A DNA stretch of 64,000 nucleotides from an uncultured Roseibium sp. (GTDB lineage: Bacteria > Pseudomonadota > Alphaproteobacteria > Rhizobiales > Stappiaceae). The stretch lies in the NCBI RefSeq assembly GCF_947499295.1, contig NZ_CANMNP010000002.1, positions 1 through 64,000 on the forward strand, in the 5' to 3' direction. Below, one piece after another: positions 44,155 through 55,133 of the stretch. Positions within the stretch are counted from its first letter, which is position 1; each line of letters starts with the position of its first letter. The notes under the pieces are model-generated. The model ran no database searches, had not been told where the DNA came from, and saw only the letters and a program-made list of their open reading frames with translations. The position numbers were made by a program, and so were the translations under genes.

Positions 44155-47115
44155 TCAGGCAGCTGCGTGGGCGGCATCCCACTCACGCAAGGCGGCTGCA
44201 TCACGTAATGTGACGTCCGGATAATCAGCATCGGATCCAACTTCCGGGAGGATTTTCCACGACCTTGCGCATTTCGTGCCTTCCGCAAGCGCCGGAACAA
44301 CCGCCACACCTTTTGTATCGTCCAGCGAGAACGCGCCTGCAGGCGCGGCCGTGTCGGTCAATGTCAGCTGACTGGTGATGGCAATATCGGCCATGTCCTT
44401 GCCAGCAAGCGCCGCCATCAGATCCGCGTCTGTAACATGAACCACCGGATGCGCTTCCAGAGACGAGCCGATGCGTTTTTCACGGCGCTCGATTTCCAGT
44501 GCGCCCGTCACGACACGGCGGACCGTTTTGATCTTTGCCCACTTTGCCGCCAGCGCGTCGTCTTTCCACTCAGAAGCCACTTCGGGGAACTGTTCCAGGT
44601 GGACGCTAGCGTCCTCACCATAGCGGGACACCCACGTCTCATCCATGGTGAAAGGCAACATGGGGGCTAGCCAGGTTACGAGACAGTTGAACAGTTTGTC
44701 GATCACGAAGAGCGATGCCTTGCGGCGGGTGGAAGAAGCCGGATCGCAATAGAGCGCATCCTTGCGAATATCGAAATAGAATGCGGAAAGTTCCACTGTC
44801 ATGAAAGTGAACAACTGGTGGAAGATCTTCTTGTAGTCGTATTCCCAATAAGCCTCGCGAACCATTTCATCCAGTTCGACAAGCCTGTGCAGCATCAGCC
44901 TTTCAAGTTCGGGCATGTCCGCAAGCGAAACGTCTTCACCTTTCGCGTGGGCCAATGAGCCCAGCATCCAGCGCAACGTGTTGCGGAGTTTGCGATAGCT
45001 GTCGACATTGGTCTTGATGATTTCATTGCCGAGGCGCTGATCTTCCCAATAGTCGGTGGAAGCGACCCACAGGCGCAGGATATCCGCACCGTACTGCTTG
45101 ATGATGTCTTGCGGGAACACCTGGTTGCCAAGAGATTTGGACATTTTGCGCCCATCCTCGGCCATGGTGAAGCCATGTGTCAGAACCGCGTCATAGGGCG
45201 CATGCCCCCGCGTTCCGCAGCTTTCCAGAAGAGAGGAATGGAACCACCCGCGATGCTGGTCGGACCCTTCAAGGTAAAGCACGTAGTCTTTGCCGCCATC
45301 GACTTTGCGTTTCGGTGCAAGATCTGACCGGTCTTCCAGAACGAAAGCGTGTGTCGATCCGGAATCAAACCACACATCCAGAATGTCGGTGACCATGTCC
45401 CAATCGTCAGCTTTGAAGTCGTTGCCAAGGAAGCGTTCCTTGGCCCCTTCTTCAAACCATGCGTCGGCGCCCTCAGATTTGAAAGCCTCGAAGATGCGCT
45501 TGTTAACAGCCTCGTCCTTGAGGATCTCGGCAGTCTCCTTGTGAATGAAGACCGTGATGGGCACACCCCAGGCACGCTGGCGTGACAGGACCCAGTCCGG
45601 GCGGTTCTCGATCATCGACCGCAGACGGTTTTGACCTGCACCTGGAACAAAGCGGGTTTCATCGATCGCGGTGAGCGCACGCGAACGCAAAGTGTCGCTT
45701 TCGCCATTCAACGCCTTGTCCATATAGACAAACCATTGCGGCGTGTTGCGGAAGATCACCGGTTTTTTGGAGCGCCAGGAATGCGGGTAGGAATGGTTGA
45801 GCCGTCCCAGACCGATCAGATTTCCGGCCTCTTTGAGTTTTTCGATCACCGCCTTGTTGGCTTTGCCCTTTTCACCCTTGTGGGTGATCACTTCGCAGCC
45901 ATCGAAACCCGGGGCATCTTTGGTATAAAAACCGTCATCGGCGACTGTGAAGGGGATCGCGGTGCTGATGCCGCGTGCTTCCAGTTCGGCACGCTTTTCC
46001 ATCCAGATTTCAAAGTCGTCGGCACCGTGACCCGGCGCGGTATGAACGAAACCCGTACCGGCATCGTCAGTCACGTGATCGCCATCAAGCAGTGGCACGT
46101 CGAAATCGTAGCCGCCAAGGCCCAACTCCGCCAGGGGATGGGCGCATGTCAGCGTCGCCAGTTCGTCGGCGGTTACATCACGCAAGCGTTCAAAATCGGT
46201 GATCCGCGCGTTCTTGAAAACGTCACCGGCAAGAGCATCCGCCAGGATCAACAGATCGCCTTCCTGGACCCAGTTGTCATCCGGCAATCCGTCCTGAGTG
46301 ACCTTGTAAAGGCTATAGGCGATGCGTGATGAATAGCAGATAGCCCGGTTTCCGGGGATCGTCCAGGGAGTGGTGGTCCAGATCACAACAGACGCATCGA
46401 GCAGCTGTTCGACAGCCGTCTGATCGTTTCCACCGGCAGTCTCTATCGGAAATTTCACCCAGATCATGTCGGACTTGTGATCGTGGTATTCGATTTCGGC
46501 TTCCGCCAGGGCTGTTTTTTCGACAACCGACCACATGACAGGTTTGGAACCGCGATATAGCTGACCGGATGTCGCGAACTTCATCAGCTCTTGCGCGATC
46601 ACCGCTTCACTTTCAAAACGCATGGTCAGATAAGGATTGTCCCAGTCGCCTTCGATACCGAGGCGCTTAAATTCCTTTTTCTGAACATCAATCCAGTGCT
46701 CTGCGAATTCACGGCATTCCTTGCGAAATTCGTTGATCGGCACTTCGTCCTTGTTCTTGCCCTTGGCGCGGTATTGCTCTTCGATTTTCCATTCTATGGG
46801 CAGGCCGTGGCAGTCCCAACCGGGCACATAATTGCTTTCATAGCCCAGCATCTGCATCGAGCGTGTAACGATGTCCTTGAGCGTCTTGTTCAGCGCGTGG
46901 CCGATATGGATGTGACCGTTGGCGTAGGGGGGGCCATCATGCAGGATGAACTTGTCCCGGGTCTTTCCCTGCTCGCGCAGTTTCTTGTAGACGTCGAGCT
47001 TCTCCCAACGGGCCAGGATTTCCGGCTCTTTCTTGGGAAGCCCTGCACGCATCGGAAATTCGGTCTTTGGAAGGTTGAGCGTTTCTGAATAGTCGCGTTT
47101 ATCTGTCTCGGTCAT
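44155..47115 (-). CDS. ileS: Isoleucyl-tRNA synthetase
   Basis: A 986-residue class I synthetase. The HIGH motif lies in [18 protein letters not shown] and the KMSKS motif in [12 protein letters not shown]; the editing domain contains the TTPWTIPGN region. I use the ATG at 47115 ([13 protein letters not shown]); the frame extends 14 codons further up. First gene of the ileS-lspA-lipoprotein unit. Confidence 0.97.
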   Translation of the reverse strand: MTETDKRDYSETLNLPKTEFPMRAGLPKKEPEILARWEKLDVYKKLREQGKTRDKFILHDGPPYANGHIHIGHALNKTLKDIVTRSMQMLGYESNYVPGWDCHGLPIEWKIEEQYRAKGKNKDEVPINEFRKECREFAEHWIDVQKKEFKRLGIEGDWDNPYLTMRFESEAVIAQELMKFATSGQLYRGSKPVMWSVVEKTALAEAEIEYHDHKSDMIWVKFPIETAGGNDQTAVEQLLDASVVIWTTTPWTIPGNRAICYSSRIAYSLYKVTQDGLPDDNWVQEGDLLILADALAGDVFKNARITDFERLRDVTADELATLTCAHPLAELGLGGYDFDVPLLDGDHVTDDAGTGFVHTAPGHGADDFEIWMEKRAELEARGISTAIPFTVADDGFYTKDAPGFDGCEVITHKGEKGKANKAVIEKLKEAGNLIGLGRLNHSYPHSWRSKKPVIFRNTPQWFVYMDKALNGESDTLRSRALTAIDETRFVPGAGQNRLRSMIENRPDWVLSRQRAWGVPITVFIHKETAEILKDEAVNKRIFEAFKSEGADAWFEEGAKERFLGNDFKADDWDMVTDILDVWFDSGSTHAFVLEDRSDLAPKRKVDGGKDYVLYLEGSDQHRGWFHSSLLESCGTRGHAPYDAVLTHGFTMAEDGRKMSKSLGNQVFPQDIIKQYGADILRLWVASTDYWEDQRLGNEIIKTNVDSYRKLRNTLRWMLGSLAHAKGEDVSLADMPELERLMLHRLVELDEMVREAYWEYDYKKIFHQLFTFMTVELSAFYFDIRKDALYCDPASSTRRKASLFVIDKLFNCLVTWLAPMLPFTMDETWVSRYGEDASVHLEQFPEVASEWKDDALAAKWAKIKTVRRVVTGALEIERREKRIGSSLEAHPVVHVTDADLMAALAGKDMADIAITSQLTLTDTAAPAGAFSLDDTKGVAVVPALAEGTKCARSWKILPEVGSDADYPDVTLRDAAALREWDAAHAAA

Positions 47116-47485
47116 CGTAAGGTCGATCCGGTCGTTCGGGCACCAGCCCGCAGTCATGTGTCAGGAAGATTGCAGGTCCAATAAGGGGCTGCAACTTGAA
47201 ACAGGAAGATCCCGGTCCCTGGCGCCGCGCGGTCGCGTCAGCCGAGGGCCGGGCAGGTAATTCGCGCAATCGCGTTCATCGGTGCGCAGTGAATTTTGTA
47301 AGCCTGAGTGTGCATGGAGTGGGACATAGCAGCACTTTGGCCGCGAATAAAGACAGATTGGGAAATGTCCGCGCAATTTGCGCCTCGAGGCAATTCATCC
47401 GCTGCCAAGTAACCGAATATAGACGTCTTTCGGCCATTGTCCGGACCAACACCAACATGCAACAGGTTTTGGATACCGGAAGGTC
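47116..47485. other. Divergent gap ileS / GT87 gene
   Basis: About 370 bases with no recognisable gene, RNA element or T-box. It must hold the promoter of the ileS operon and of the GT87 gene. Confidence 0.4.
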
Positions 47486-48772
47486 ATGACGGCTCAGACT
47501 GAGATCAACAGTGAACTGGCTGCCGCCGGCACGCGTAACCCGGGACTTTGGTACCGCGGTGCCAACCGTGGCGATTGGCTGACCTGGGACCGGATTGGCT
47601 TTGCCTGCCTGTGTTCTGCCATCGGCTATTCCCTGGCCCTGGCCTGGATGCTCCTGATCCCCAACAGTTTCGGTTCAGCCAACGGCACCTTGCTGATGGA
47701 TTACCTGAGTTTCTGGCTCGCCGGCAAACAGGTGCTGGCAGGTGCACCGGAACTTGTTTATCTGCCGAAAGAGTTCGCGGCCTTGCAGGAGGCTTACACC
47801 GGGTCTGACACGGTTTTCGGTTTCTTTTATCCGCCGACATTCCAAATGCTACAGAGCCCTTTCGCACTATTGCCTTACAAGGTTGCCTTTGCCGCTTTCG
47901 TCGGATTGACCACCGGATTGCTGTTTCTCGCGTGCCGGGTAATTACGGGGAAATGGCTGCTTGCTGCCTGCCTTATTCTGGTTCCTGCCTGTGCCAACAA
48001 TGCGTTTCATGGGCAAAATGCAGCTTTGACAGCCGCGCTCTATGCCTTCTTTCTGATTGGCATCGAGAGGGGCAAATTCGTTTGGGCCGGTGTGGCTCTT
48101 GGTCTTTTGACCATCAAACCACAGCTCGGCATCCTGGCTCCTGTTGCGCTGATCGCCAGCTTGAACTGGCGATCTTTTGTCAGTGCCTCCGTAACGACAC
48201 TTGGCTTTGCCGGTCTGAGTGCTGCAATTGTCGGTATTGGCGTTTGGATCGTGTTCTGGCAGCAGGCCCCGGTCGCGGCGGCAATGATGGAACTGGGCGG
48301 TGTCGAGTGGGGCAAGATGGTCTCGACCTACGGCAGCGTCCGGCAACTCGGTTTGGGGCACACTGGCGCCATGAGTGTGCAGGCAATTGTGGGACTTGGT
48401 GTCTTGGCCTGTGTTTGGCACGCCTGGCGAAAGTCCGAAAACATGACCGTTCGTGCCTCGGTTCTTGTCGGTGGAGCGCTTTTGGTAACGCCCTTCGCTC
48501 TTTCTTATGATTTTACGCTGCTGGTTGTTCCTTGCGCTTTCTTGATCCGGGATGGAATGAAAACCGGATTTCTGCCGTACGAAAAAGTCTTGCTGGCAAG
48601 TGTCATTGCTCTTTCAGCGTCCACAAGCCCCTTGGCGCTCTATGTTGGATTGCCGGTCGCACCGCTATTGCCGTTGATTGTGCTTTGGCTCGGAATGCGA
48701 CGCCTCGGCCATGATCTCAATTCCAGCGGTGTGTCGGCCGACACCTCTAAGATACCAGCAACAGCTGCCTGA
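47486..48772 (+). CDS. GT87/DUF2029 membrane glycosyltransferase
   Basis: A 428-residue polytopic protein with the GT87 family pattern: a first periplasmic loop with MDYLSFWLAGKQVLAGAPEL, then VFGFFYPPTFQMLQSPF and ALGLLTIKPQLGIL. These transferases use polyprenyl-phosphate sugars to modify envelope glycans, like mycobacterial mannosyltransferases. It is alone, divergent from ileS, with no neighbouring glycan genes. Confidence 0.85.
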   Translation: MTAQTEINSELAAAGTRNPGLWYRGANRGDWLTWDRIGFACLCSAIGYSLALAWMLLIPNSFGSANGTLLMDYLSFWLAGKQVLAGAPELVYLPKEFAALQEAYTGSDTVFGFFYPPTFQMLQSPFALLPYKVAFAAFVGLTTGLLFLACRVITGKWLLAACLILVPACANNAFHGQNAALTAALYAFFLIGIERGKFVWAGVALGLLTIKPQLGILAPVALIASLNWRSFVSASVTTLGFAGLSAAIVGIGVWIVFWQQAPVAAAMMELGGVEWGKMVSTYGSVRQLGLGHTGAMSVQAIVGLGVLACVWHAWRKSENMTVRASVLVGGALLVTPFALSYDFTLLVVPCAFLIRDGMKTGFLPYEKVLLASVIALSASTSPLALYVGLPVAPLLPLIVLWLGMRRLGHDLNSSGVSADTSKIPATAA

Positions 48773-48864
48773 TCTTTACGTCCGGCCGGAAACGATGGCA
48801 TTGCGGGCATCAACAAAACACGGCAGTGCTGCTCAGCTTGTGTGAAGCGCGCACACCCAATTTA

Positions 48865-49863
48865 TCAGTGCGCAAGGTCCAGCAGTTTCATGTCAATGTC
48901 CGATAACGGTTGCATGGATGCCAGTGCGGCGCGGGCCTCTTCGCTGTCCCTGTCCATCTGGGAGACGAGCGCCTCCACGCTGTCGAACTTTTCTTCACCC
49001 CGAAGGTAAGCGATCAGGTGCACGCGCAGGGTTTCGCCATACAGGTCACCGTTGAAGTCAAACAAATGCACTTCAAAGAGAGTTGCACCATTGTCGAATG
49101 TTGGTCGGCGTCCATAGCTGGCGACGCCTTCATACCACTGGCCGCCCGTATTGACCTTGACCGCATAGATCCCGCGCTGGAGGGGCGTATCTTCTCCCAG
49201 ATTGAGATTTGCGGTCGGATAACCAAGGTCCCGCCCGCGTTTGTCGCCGTGCTGAACCGATTTTTCGAAGAACCAGCGATAGCCCAGAAGTGCGTTGGCC
49301 TGAACGATGTCGCCGCGTCGCAGGCTGTCACGAACCCGCGTGGAGGAAATTACCTCTGCACCTTCATCTTCTTCCCTTTGCACAATCGTGACACCGAAGC
49401 CGTGATTGGCCCCGGCGTTGCGCAGGTAGTCGGGTGTTCCCTGCCTTGCGCGGCCGAAGTGAAAATCGTAACCGGTTACGGCGTGAGAAATGCCAAGCGT
49501 GTCGATCAGGATTTCCTGAACAAAGGCATTGGCTTCAATACCGGCAAATTCCTTGGTGAAAGGCAGAATAAGCGCACCATCCAGGCCGCAGACCTTCAAC
49601 AGGTCAAGTTTCTGCTGCGGTGGCGCCAACCGGCTGACAGGTTTGGCCGGATTGAAAACCGTGCGGGGATGTGGTTCGAAACTCATGGCAAAAACCGGAT
49701 GGTGCGTGCCGTGTCCGAGACCGAGAGCTGCGCCGAGCACAGCACGATGACCTCGATGAACACCATCGAAATTTCCGATTGCAACAATGCCGCCCTTGAG
49801 TTCTTCCGGGAAGGTATCAAGGCTGTCGGCAATGAGGAACTTTGACGGATCTTTCAGGCTCAT
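48865..49863 (-). CDS. ribF: Bifunctional riboflavin kinase/FAD synthetase
   Basis: A 332-residue enzyme that makes FMN and then FAD. The N-terminal FAD synthetase domain has GNFDGVHRGHRAVL and the C-terminal flavokinase domain has GRDLGYPTANLNL followed by the FEVHLFDFNGDLYG motif. I use the ATG at 49863, because the frame upstream opens only with a TTG. No riboswitch was seen upstream. Confidence 0.95.
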   Translation of the reverse strand: MSLKDPSKFLIADSLDTFPEELKGGIVAIGNFDGVHRGHRAVLGAALGLGHGTHHPVFAMSFEPHPRTVFNPAKPVSRLAPPQQKLDLLKVCGLDGALILPFTKEFAGIEANAFVQEILIDTLGISHAVTGYDFHFGRARQGTPDYLRNAGANHGFGVTIVQREEDEGAEVISSTRVRDSLRRGDIVQANALLGYRWFFEKSVQHGDKRGRDLGYPTANLNLGEDTPLQRGIYAVKVNTGGQWYEGVASYGRRPTFDNGATLFEVHLFDFNGDLYGETLRVHLIAYLRGEEKFDSVEALVSQMDRDSEEARAALASMQPLSDIDMKLLDLAH

Positions 49864-50039
49864 CAAGCTAACTTTCGCAAAACTTTTCGGCAAGAACAGC
49901 CGGAAAGGCCGGCTATCAGCAAAATCGGCGGTCGGGAGAGCAGCGAATTAGCCAGGCCGACCACGTGTTCGGCGAGGAACCTGCCGCCAAGAAATTGAAA
50001 GGTCAAGATGGAGCAGAGTGCGACCGGTTCGCGCTGTCC

Positions 50040-50486
50040 TCAAAGGCCTGAGCGATCTTCGTCGCGGCTCGGAACTTTCACCAATGCCTCACCTTCCAGC
50101 ACGACTGTGTCGTCCACGCTGCAGATGCATGACAAACGGGCACGGTTGCCCTTTTCCTTGAGCTCCTCGACGGTCACGGTCACCTTGACGTCGTCACCGA
50201 TCTTGACAGGGGCCTTGAAGTTCAGTGTCTGCGACAGATAGATCGCGCCCGGACCAGGCAAACGGGTCCCAAGGACCGCAGAAATTAGACTAGCGGTATA
50301 GAGCCCGTGCGCGATTCGGGTCTTAAAGGGTGTTCTGGCTGCAAAGTGTTCGGAAAGATGAATTGGGTTTCTGTCGCCGGATACTTCGGCAAAACCGACA
50401 ACATCGGAAGAACTGACATGTTTAACAAGTTCTTCGCTCATCCCGGTCTTGAGATCTTCAAAACAGAGTTTTTGCAGTTCCAACAT
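50040..50486 (-). CDS. MaoC-family (R)-specific enoyl-CoA hydratase
   Basis: A 148-residue hotdog-fold hydratase that converts trans-2-enoyl-CoA to the (R)-3-hydroxy form, as used in polyhydroxyalkanoate or fatty-acid metabolism. The hydratase motif AEVSGDRNPIHLSEHFA with the Asp/His pair and AHGLYTASLISAVLG are present. No PHA genes are nearby, so the pathway is not resolved. Confidence 0.9.
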   Translation of the reverse strand: MLELQKLCFEDLKTGMSEELVKHVSSSDVVGFAEVSGDRNPIHLSEHFAARTPFKTRIAHGLYTASLISAVLGTRLPGPGAIYLSQTLNFKAPVKIGDDVKVTVTVEELKEKGNRARLSCICSVDDTVVLEGEALVKVPSRDEDRSGL

Positions 50487-50738
50487 AGGGTTTCCGCCTC
50501 GAATTCAAGTTTTTTATGTTGGCAAGACGCTAGGCTGACCAAGGTTTTCTGGCAATTGTGCTTTGGGCTGAGAAAAAAAACCTGCGTTATTAACGGTCTT
50601 TTCAGGGGCAGCGTCTAGATTGCGTGGAGTGTGGGGAGGTGAGGACACAGACAAATGTGTCGCTCTCCTTCAAAGTCATAACGCGTATCCACCGGCCCAC
50701 GGCCAGGGGCCGCGCAAATTGACAGTATGGAGTAGACA

Positions 50739-51122
50739 ATGGCCCTTGATCTTCAGATGCCGGTCCTCGTGGTCGATGATTATAAGACCATGATTCGCAT
50801 CATTCGGAACTTGCTCAAGCAGCTTGGCTTCGAAGACATCGACGATGCCGCGGACGGTACCGAAGCATTGGAAAAAATGAAACAGCGCCGTTACGGCCTG
50901 GTGATTTCCGACTGGAATATGGAGCCCATGACTGGCTACGAACTGCTCAAGCAGGTTCGTGCCGACAGCGGCCTCAGCAAAACACCGTTTATTATGGTGA
51001 CAGCGGAATCCAAAACCGAGAACGTCATTGCCGCTAAGAAAGCCGGTGTGAACAACTACATCGTGAAGCCGTTCAACGCGCAGACGTTGAAAGGCAAGAT
51101 CGAAGCCGTTTTCTCGGACTAA
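50739..51122 (+). CDS. cheY: Chemotaxis response regulator CheY
   Basis: A 127-residue single-domain receiver that binds FliM when phosphorylated. Asp13/Asp14, Asp58 (VISDWNM), Thr88 and Lys110 (IVKPFN) are all conserved, and NMEPMTGYELLKQVR resembles flagellar CheY. It is followed after 185 bases by a second CheZ, so this cheYZ pair can set the switch signal and remove it. Confidence 0.96.
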   Translation: MALDLQMPVLVVDDYKTMIRIIRNLLKQLGFEDIDDAADGTEALEKMKQRRYGLVISDWNMEPMTGYELLKQVRADSGLSKTPFIMVTAESKTENVIAAKKAGVNNYIVKPFNAQTLKGKIEAVFSD

Positions 51123-51307
51123 TCTCTCGCATATGGCGGGGGAAGCGCCTTCATGGTGCGTCTCCGCCAGTGCCAGCCGATGGTTGTGGCACATCTCGAT
51201 CTGCTGGGCAGGTGGATCGGGCGTGGAATGCCGCACCTTGTCGGACGAGCGGGCCTTTGGGGGGCTCCGCGCATCGACTGATGCCGTGAAAGAAAGGCGC
51301 GAAAAAA

Positions 51308-51973
51308 ATGAAACAAGAAAACATCGCCCGCGTTATCGATTTTCTGCAGGAAAACAAAAACCGCGAAAGTGAAGTTTCCCTGACAGACGTTATGCATCTG
51401 GCTGAGATGATGTCCGGTTCGATGCATGATTACCTTGAGACAGTTCAGCCGGCGGTCACTGACGAGCTGACGATGATCGCTAGGGAAATCAAACGCATGA
51501 AGGAGGAAATCTCCCAATTGCGTGCCAATGACATGACCGGCAACAAAATCCCGGATGCCGGCCGTGAACTTGATGCGATTGTTGAGGCTACGGAAGAGGC
51601 CACCAACTCCATCATGGAAGCTGCAGAAGATATCATGTCTGCGGACACCAGCGATCCCGAAGCCTACCAGGAGCTGGTCTCCAACAAGATGATCGGGATC
51701 TTCGAGGCATGTACCTTCCAGGATATTACAGGCCAGCGAATTTCAAAGGTCGTTTCAACGCTCCGTTACATTGACGAAAGAGTAAGCTCTTTCATCGAGC
51801 ATTTGCGTCTCCCGGAAGATCTGGATGCCGATGTAGCCGAGACTGACGAAGAACGCCGTCAACGGGAACTGATCCTGCACGGACCGCAACACAGTGGCCA
51901 AGGTGTCTCTCAGGATGACATCGACGCGATGCTAGGTGATGCGCAGGCAGATATCGACAAGCTCTTCGACTGA
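51308..51973 (+). CDS. cheZ: CheZ-type CheY-P phosphatase, paralogue 2
   Basis: A 221-residue CheZ-family protein with the same catalytic stretch CTFQDITGQRISKV (Asp and Gln of FQDITGQ) and preceding MIGIFEA as the first paralogue at 5.2 kb. It ends in two successive CheY/FliM-like tails, SQDDIDAML and QADIDKLFD. It is downstream of cheY and is therefore the likely dedicated phosphatase. The 185-base gap between them has no gene. Confidence 0.9.
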   Translation: MKQENIARVIDFLQENKNRESEVSLTDVMHLAEMMSGSMHDYLETVQPAVTDELTMIAREIKRMKEEISQLRANDMTGNKIPDAGRELDAIVEATEEATNSIMEAAEDIMSADTSDPEAYQELVSNKMIGIFEACTFQDITGQRISKVVSTLRYIDERVSSFIEHLRLPEDLDADVAETDEERRQRELILHGPQHSGQGVSQDDIDAMLGDAQADIDKLFD

Positions 51974-51995
51974 TCGAAGCATAAAACGAGTATTC

Positions 51996-52027
51996 AAAAA
52001 GGCCCTCCATGCGAGAGCCTTTTTTTT
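51996..52027 (+). terminator. Intrinsic terminator after cheYZ
   Basis: AAAAAGGC...CTC pairs with GAG...GCCTTTTT and runs into eight T, 22 bases after the cheZ stop codon. Confidence 0.9.
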
Positions 52028-52168
52028 CACGCCTGTGGAAAGAAGACACCACAGCCGTTCGTTGTCTGTTGCTCGCTTTCGCTGAGGTCATCGAAACGCG
52101 GTCGTGACTTTGAAAACAACTTCCGACAACCTGGAATGAAGACTGGCAATTCGATGCCGGTCTGCCTC

Positions 52169-53044
52169 CTACCACCACAAGCGTGGAAGGGCGGCCCGGG
52201 CGCGCAATCCTTCTTCGGTCAGGCGGCGGCGGATCAGGTGTTCCTCGGGATCGTCGCTCGGGCCGAAGTCGGAAGCGTGAATGCCGGCTGTAATGAACAG
52301 CACGTCTATGTCTTGCGAAACCGCACCGCGAATGTCGGTTGGCAATCCATCACCGATAGCAAGAACGTCTTCTTTTGCAATCGTCGCGCCGGCGAGTTCT
52401 GACAGCCGGTCCAGCGCAGCCTTGTAGATCGGGCCATGGGGCTTGCCGAGTATGGCAACCTCACCGCCAAGATCTTCATAAAGCCTTGCCAGAGCACCTG
52501 CGCACCACACTAGACGGTCGCCGCGCTCAACAACAATATCCGGATTGGCGCAGATCATGGGCAGCTCGCGGTCCACCAATTTCTGCAGGCGGTCGCGATA
52601 ATCGTCCGGTGTCTCCGTTTCATCATCGGTCAGTCCGGTGCAGCTGATTGCTTCAGCCTCGTCGTCATTTTGCGTGAAGGTCGCTTCGAGGTTCCAGTAG
52701 AGCGGTTGGTCTCGATTAGGCCCGATGTGCAACAGCGTCTTGCTGCCTTGTGCTTCCAGAACACTGCGCGTGACGTCGCCTGAAGTGACGATGCCGTCAT
52801 AGGCCTCTTCCGGCACGCCCAGGCTGGCAAGCATTTCACCAACCTGTTTGGCCGGACGGGGAGCGTTGGTGATCAGTACGACTTTGCCGCCGGTTTCGTC
52901 CCTGTATCTCTGGAGTGCCTTATGGGCATCTTCAAAGGCGGCGACACCGTTGTGCAAAACACCCCAGACGTCACACAAGATGCCCCGGTAAGAAGGGGCA
53001 AGGGCGCGGAGCCCGTCAACAAGAAGCGGTGCAGAAACGGTCAT
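52169..53044 (-). CDS. HAD-superfamily phosphatase, TIGR01459 type
   Basis: A 291-residue HAD class IIA hydrolase. The nucleophile motif is LCDVWGVLHNG, motif II is VLITNAPR, and the cap is followed by GKPHGPIYKAALD and AIGDGLPTDIRGA. This family is commonly next to mutL or ribF in alphaproteobacteria, as it is here. The substrate is not known. Divergent from mutL. Confidence 0.92.
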   Translation of the reverse strand: MTVSAPLLVDGLRALAPSYRGILCDVWGVLHNGVAAFEDAHKALQRYRDETGGKVVLITNAPRPAKQVGEMLASLGVPEEAYDGIVTSGDVTRSVLEAQGSKTLLHIGPNRDQPLYWNLEATFTQNDDEAEAISCTGLTDDETETPDDYRDRLQKLVDRELPMICANPDIVVERGDRLVWCAGALARLYEDLGGEVAILGKPHGPIYKAALDRLSELAGATIAKEDVLAIGDGLPTDIRGAVSQDIDVLFITAGIHASDFGPSDDPEEHLIRRRLTEEGLRARAALPRLWW

Positions 53045-53157
53045 GGCGGGTCACTCGGATCACGGTGTGTCTGATAAGCTGATGAAAGAATCGAGGCAAA
53101 CTCGGCGCGGACCATATAGGATCGCAGCGCGGTAAGAAACCGAGTAAAGGGAGTTTC

Positions 53158-55068
53158 ATGAAGGTCAGGCAACTTGGCGAACAGGTGATCAACCAGATCG
53201 CCGCCGGGGAAGTGATTGAGCGTCCGGCCAGCGTCATCAAGGAGCTGGTTGAAAACGCGGTCGATGCCGGAGCCGGGAACATTGAAATTGTCACGGCTGC
53301 CGGTGGCAAAACCCTGATGCGCGTGGCTGACGATGGATTGGGGATGAGCCGCGAAGATCTGGAACTGGCTGTTCGGCGGCATTGCACTTCCAAGATTTCG
53401 GATGATGACCTCTTCGATATCCGGACACTTGGGTTTCGCGGTGAAGCATTGCCTTCGATCGGATCTGTCGCCCGCCTTGCCATTCAAACGCGACACGAAA
53501 CGGAGGACCACGCCTGGGCTATTGCCGTTGAAGGCGGCAGGCATCAGCCGATTGTTCCGGCCGCCAGAGCCAAAGGCACCCAGGTTGAAGTGCGTGATTT
53601 GTTCTTTGCGACACCTGCGCGTCTGAAGTTTTTGAAATCCGATCGCGCCGAGGCGGCAGCGATCACCGAAATCGTGAAACGCATCGCCCTGGCTTATCCG
53701 ACAGTCGGGTTTTCTCTTTCAGGAGCAGACCGCCAGGCGCAAAGCTGGCCGGCAGCTCGCGGAGATGACCCGCACCTTGCTCGAATTGCACAGATCCTCG
53801 GCCCGGAGTTCGTCGACAATGCGATGGAAATCGATGCTGAGCGGGAAGGCGTCAGATTATCAGGGTTTGCCGGACTGCCGACACACCACCGGGGTAATGC
53901 CCAGCACCAGTTCTTTTTTGTGAACGGCAGGCCTGTAAAGGACAAGTTGTTGTTGTCCGGTCTGCGCGGTGCTTATGCAGATGTCCTGGCGCGCGACCGG
54001 CATCCGGTCGTCGTTCTTTTCGTTGATCTCGATCCCGCTCAGGTGGACGTCAATGTTCACCCCTCAAAGGCGGATGTCAGGTTCAGGGATGCGCAATTGG
54101 TGAGAGGTCTGCTGGTTGGCGCCATAAAGCGCGCGCTGGTTGATGCGGGTCACCGTGCCTCGACCTCAAATGCAGCAGTTGCCCTGGACGCAATCAGAGT
54201 TCATGCCAACCCTCACGCTGGATATGGAAGTGCCCTCCCAGCAGCTGGTGCAGTAGGAAACACCGGATATGCCGGGCGCGGTAACGGTCTTGCCCGGGCG
54301 GCTGCCGCCCCCCACTGGAACCCAGAGGCTTTTAGGCCGCTAGAGGAAAATGAGGGACCGGCACCCGGATTTGCCGAGAGCGCCCAAAGAGCGTTTCAAG
54401 GCTCGGAACAAGATGGGTTTGCAGGTTTTGCAACGCCTTCTGCGGATGCCAGGGCGCACGACACTCCGGTGGAGACGGAAAAGACTTTGCTGCCGCTCGG
54501 AGCAGCCCGGGCACAAGTCCACGAAACCTATATCATTGCCCAAACGGGCGATGGGGTTGTCATTGTGGATCAACATGCTGCCCACGAGCGCCTGGTTTAT
54601 GAACGTTTGAAAGAAGCGCTGGCAAAGAAAAGTGTTGCACGGCAAATGCTTCTGATTCCCGAAATCGTCGAGTTGCCGGAAGAAGATGCTGCCCGGCTTG
54701 CCGAGCGTGCAGACGATCTGGAAGCCGTCGGCTTGTCGCTCGAGGCATTCGGCCCTGGCGCTATCGCTGTCAGGGAAACGCCGGCGATCCTTGGTGACAT
54801 GGACATTCAAGGCATGGTTCGCAATCTTGCTGACGAACTTGCCGAGTGGGATACGGCAGATGGTCTGAAGGACAAACTCGACCACGTTGCCGCCACGATG
54901 GCCTGCCATGGCTCCGTTCGGGCCGGACGGCGTATGCGCGCAGAAGAAATGGACGCCTTGTTGCGCGATATGGAAGCAACACCGCTTTCCGGGCAATGCA
55001 ACCATGGCCGGCCAACCTGGGTTGAGCTGAAATTGACAGATATTGAGAAACTCTTCGGCCGCAAGTGA
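53158..55068 (+). CDS. mutL: DNA mismatch repair protein MutL with endonuclease motif
   Basis: A 636-residue MutL. The N-terminal GHKL ATPase motifs are [34 protein letters not shown] and [10 protein letters not shown]. The C-terminal dimer domain has [12 protein letters not shown], which fits the endonuclease motif DQHA-x2-E-x4-E, together with ACHGSVRAG and CNHGRPTW. It therefore probably nicks DNA itself, consistent with methyl-independent repair in alphaproteobacteria. Its mutS partner is not in the window. Confidence 0.96.
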   Translation: MKVRQLGEQVINQIAAGEVIERPASVIKELVENAVDAGAGNIEIVTAAGGKTLMRVADDGLGMSREDLELAVRRHCTSKISDDDLFDIRTLGFRGEALPSIGSVARLAIQTRHETEDHAWAIAVEGGRHQPIVPAARAKGTQVEVRDLFFATPARLKFLKSDRAEAAAITEIVKRIALAYPTVGFSLSGADRQAQSWPAARGDDPHLARIAQILGPEFVDNAMEIDAEREGVRLSGFAGLPTHHRGNAQHQFFFVNGRPVKDKLLLSGLRGAYADVLARDRHPVVVLFVDLDPAQVDVNVHPSKADVRFRDAQLVRGLLVGAIKRALVDAGHRASTSNAAVALDAIRVHANPHAGYGSALPAAGAVGNTGYAGRGNGLARAAAAPHWNPEAFRPLEENEGPAPGFAESAQRAFQGSEQDGFAGFATPSADARAHDTPVETEKTLLPLGAARAQVHETYIIAQTGDGVVIVDQHAAHERLVYERLKEALAKKSVARQMLLIPEIVELPEEDAARLAERADDLEAVGLSLEAFGPGAIAVRETPAILGDMDIQGMVRNLADELAEWDTADGLKDKLDHVAATMACHGSVRAGRRMRAEEMDALLRDMEATPLSGQCNHGRPTWVELKLTDIEKLFGRK

Positions 55069-55133
55069 GTTATAGGCTGGAAACAGTACAAACACCTGAT
55101 TGATAAATCCGGGATTCGATTTGAGATACGCCC

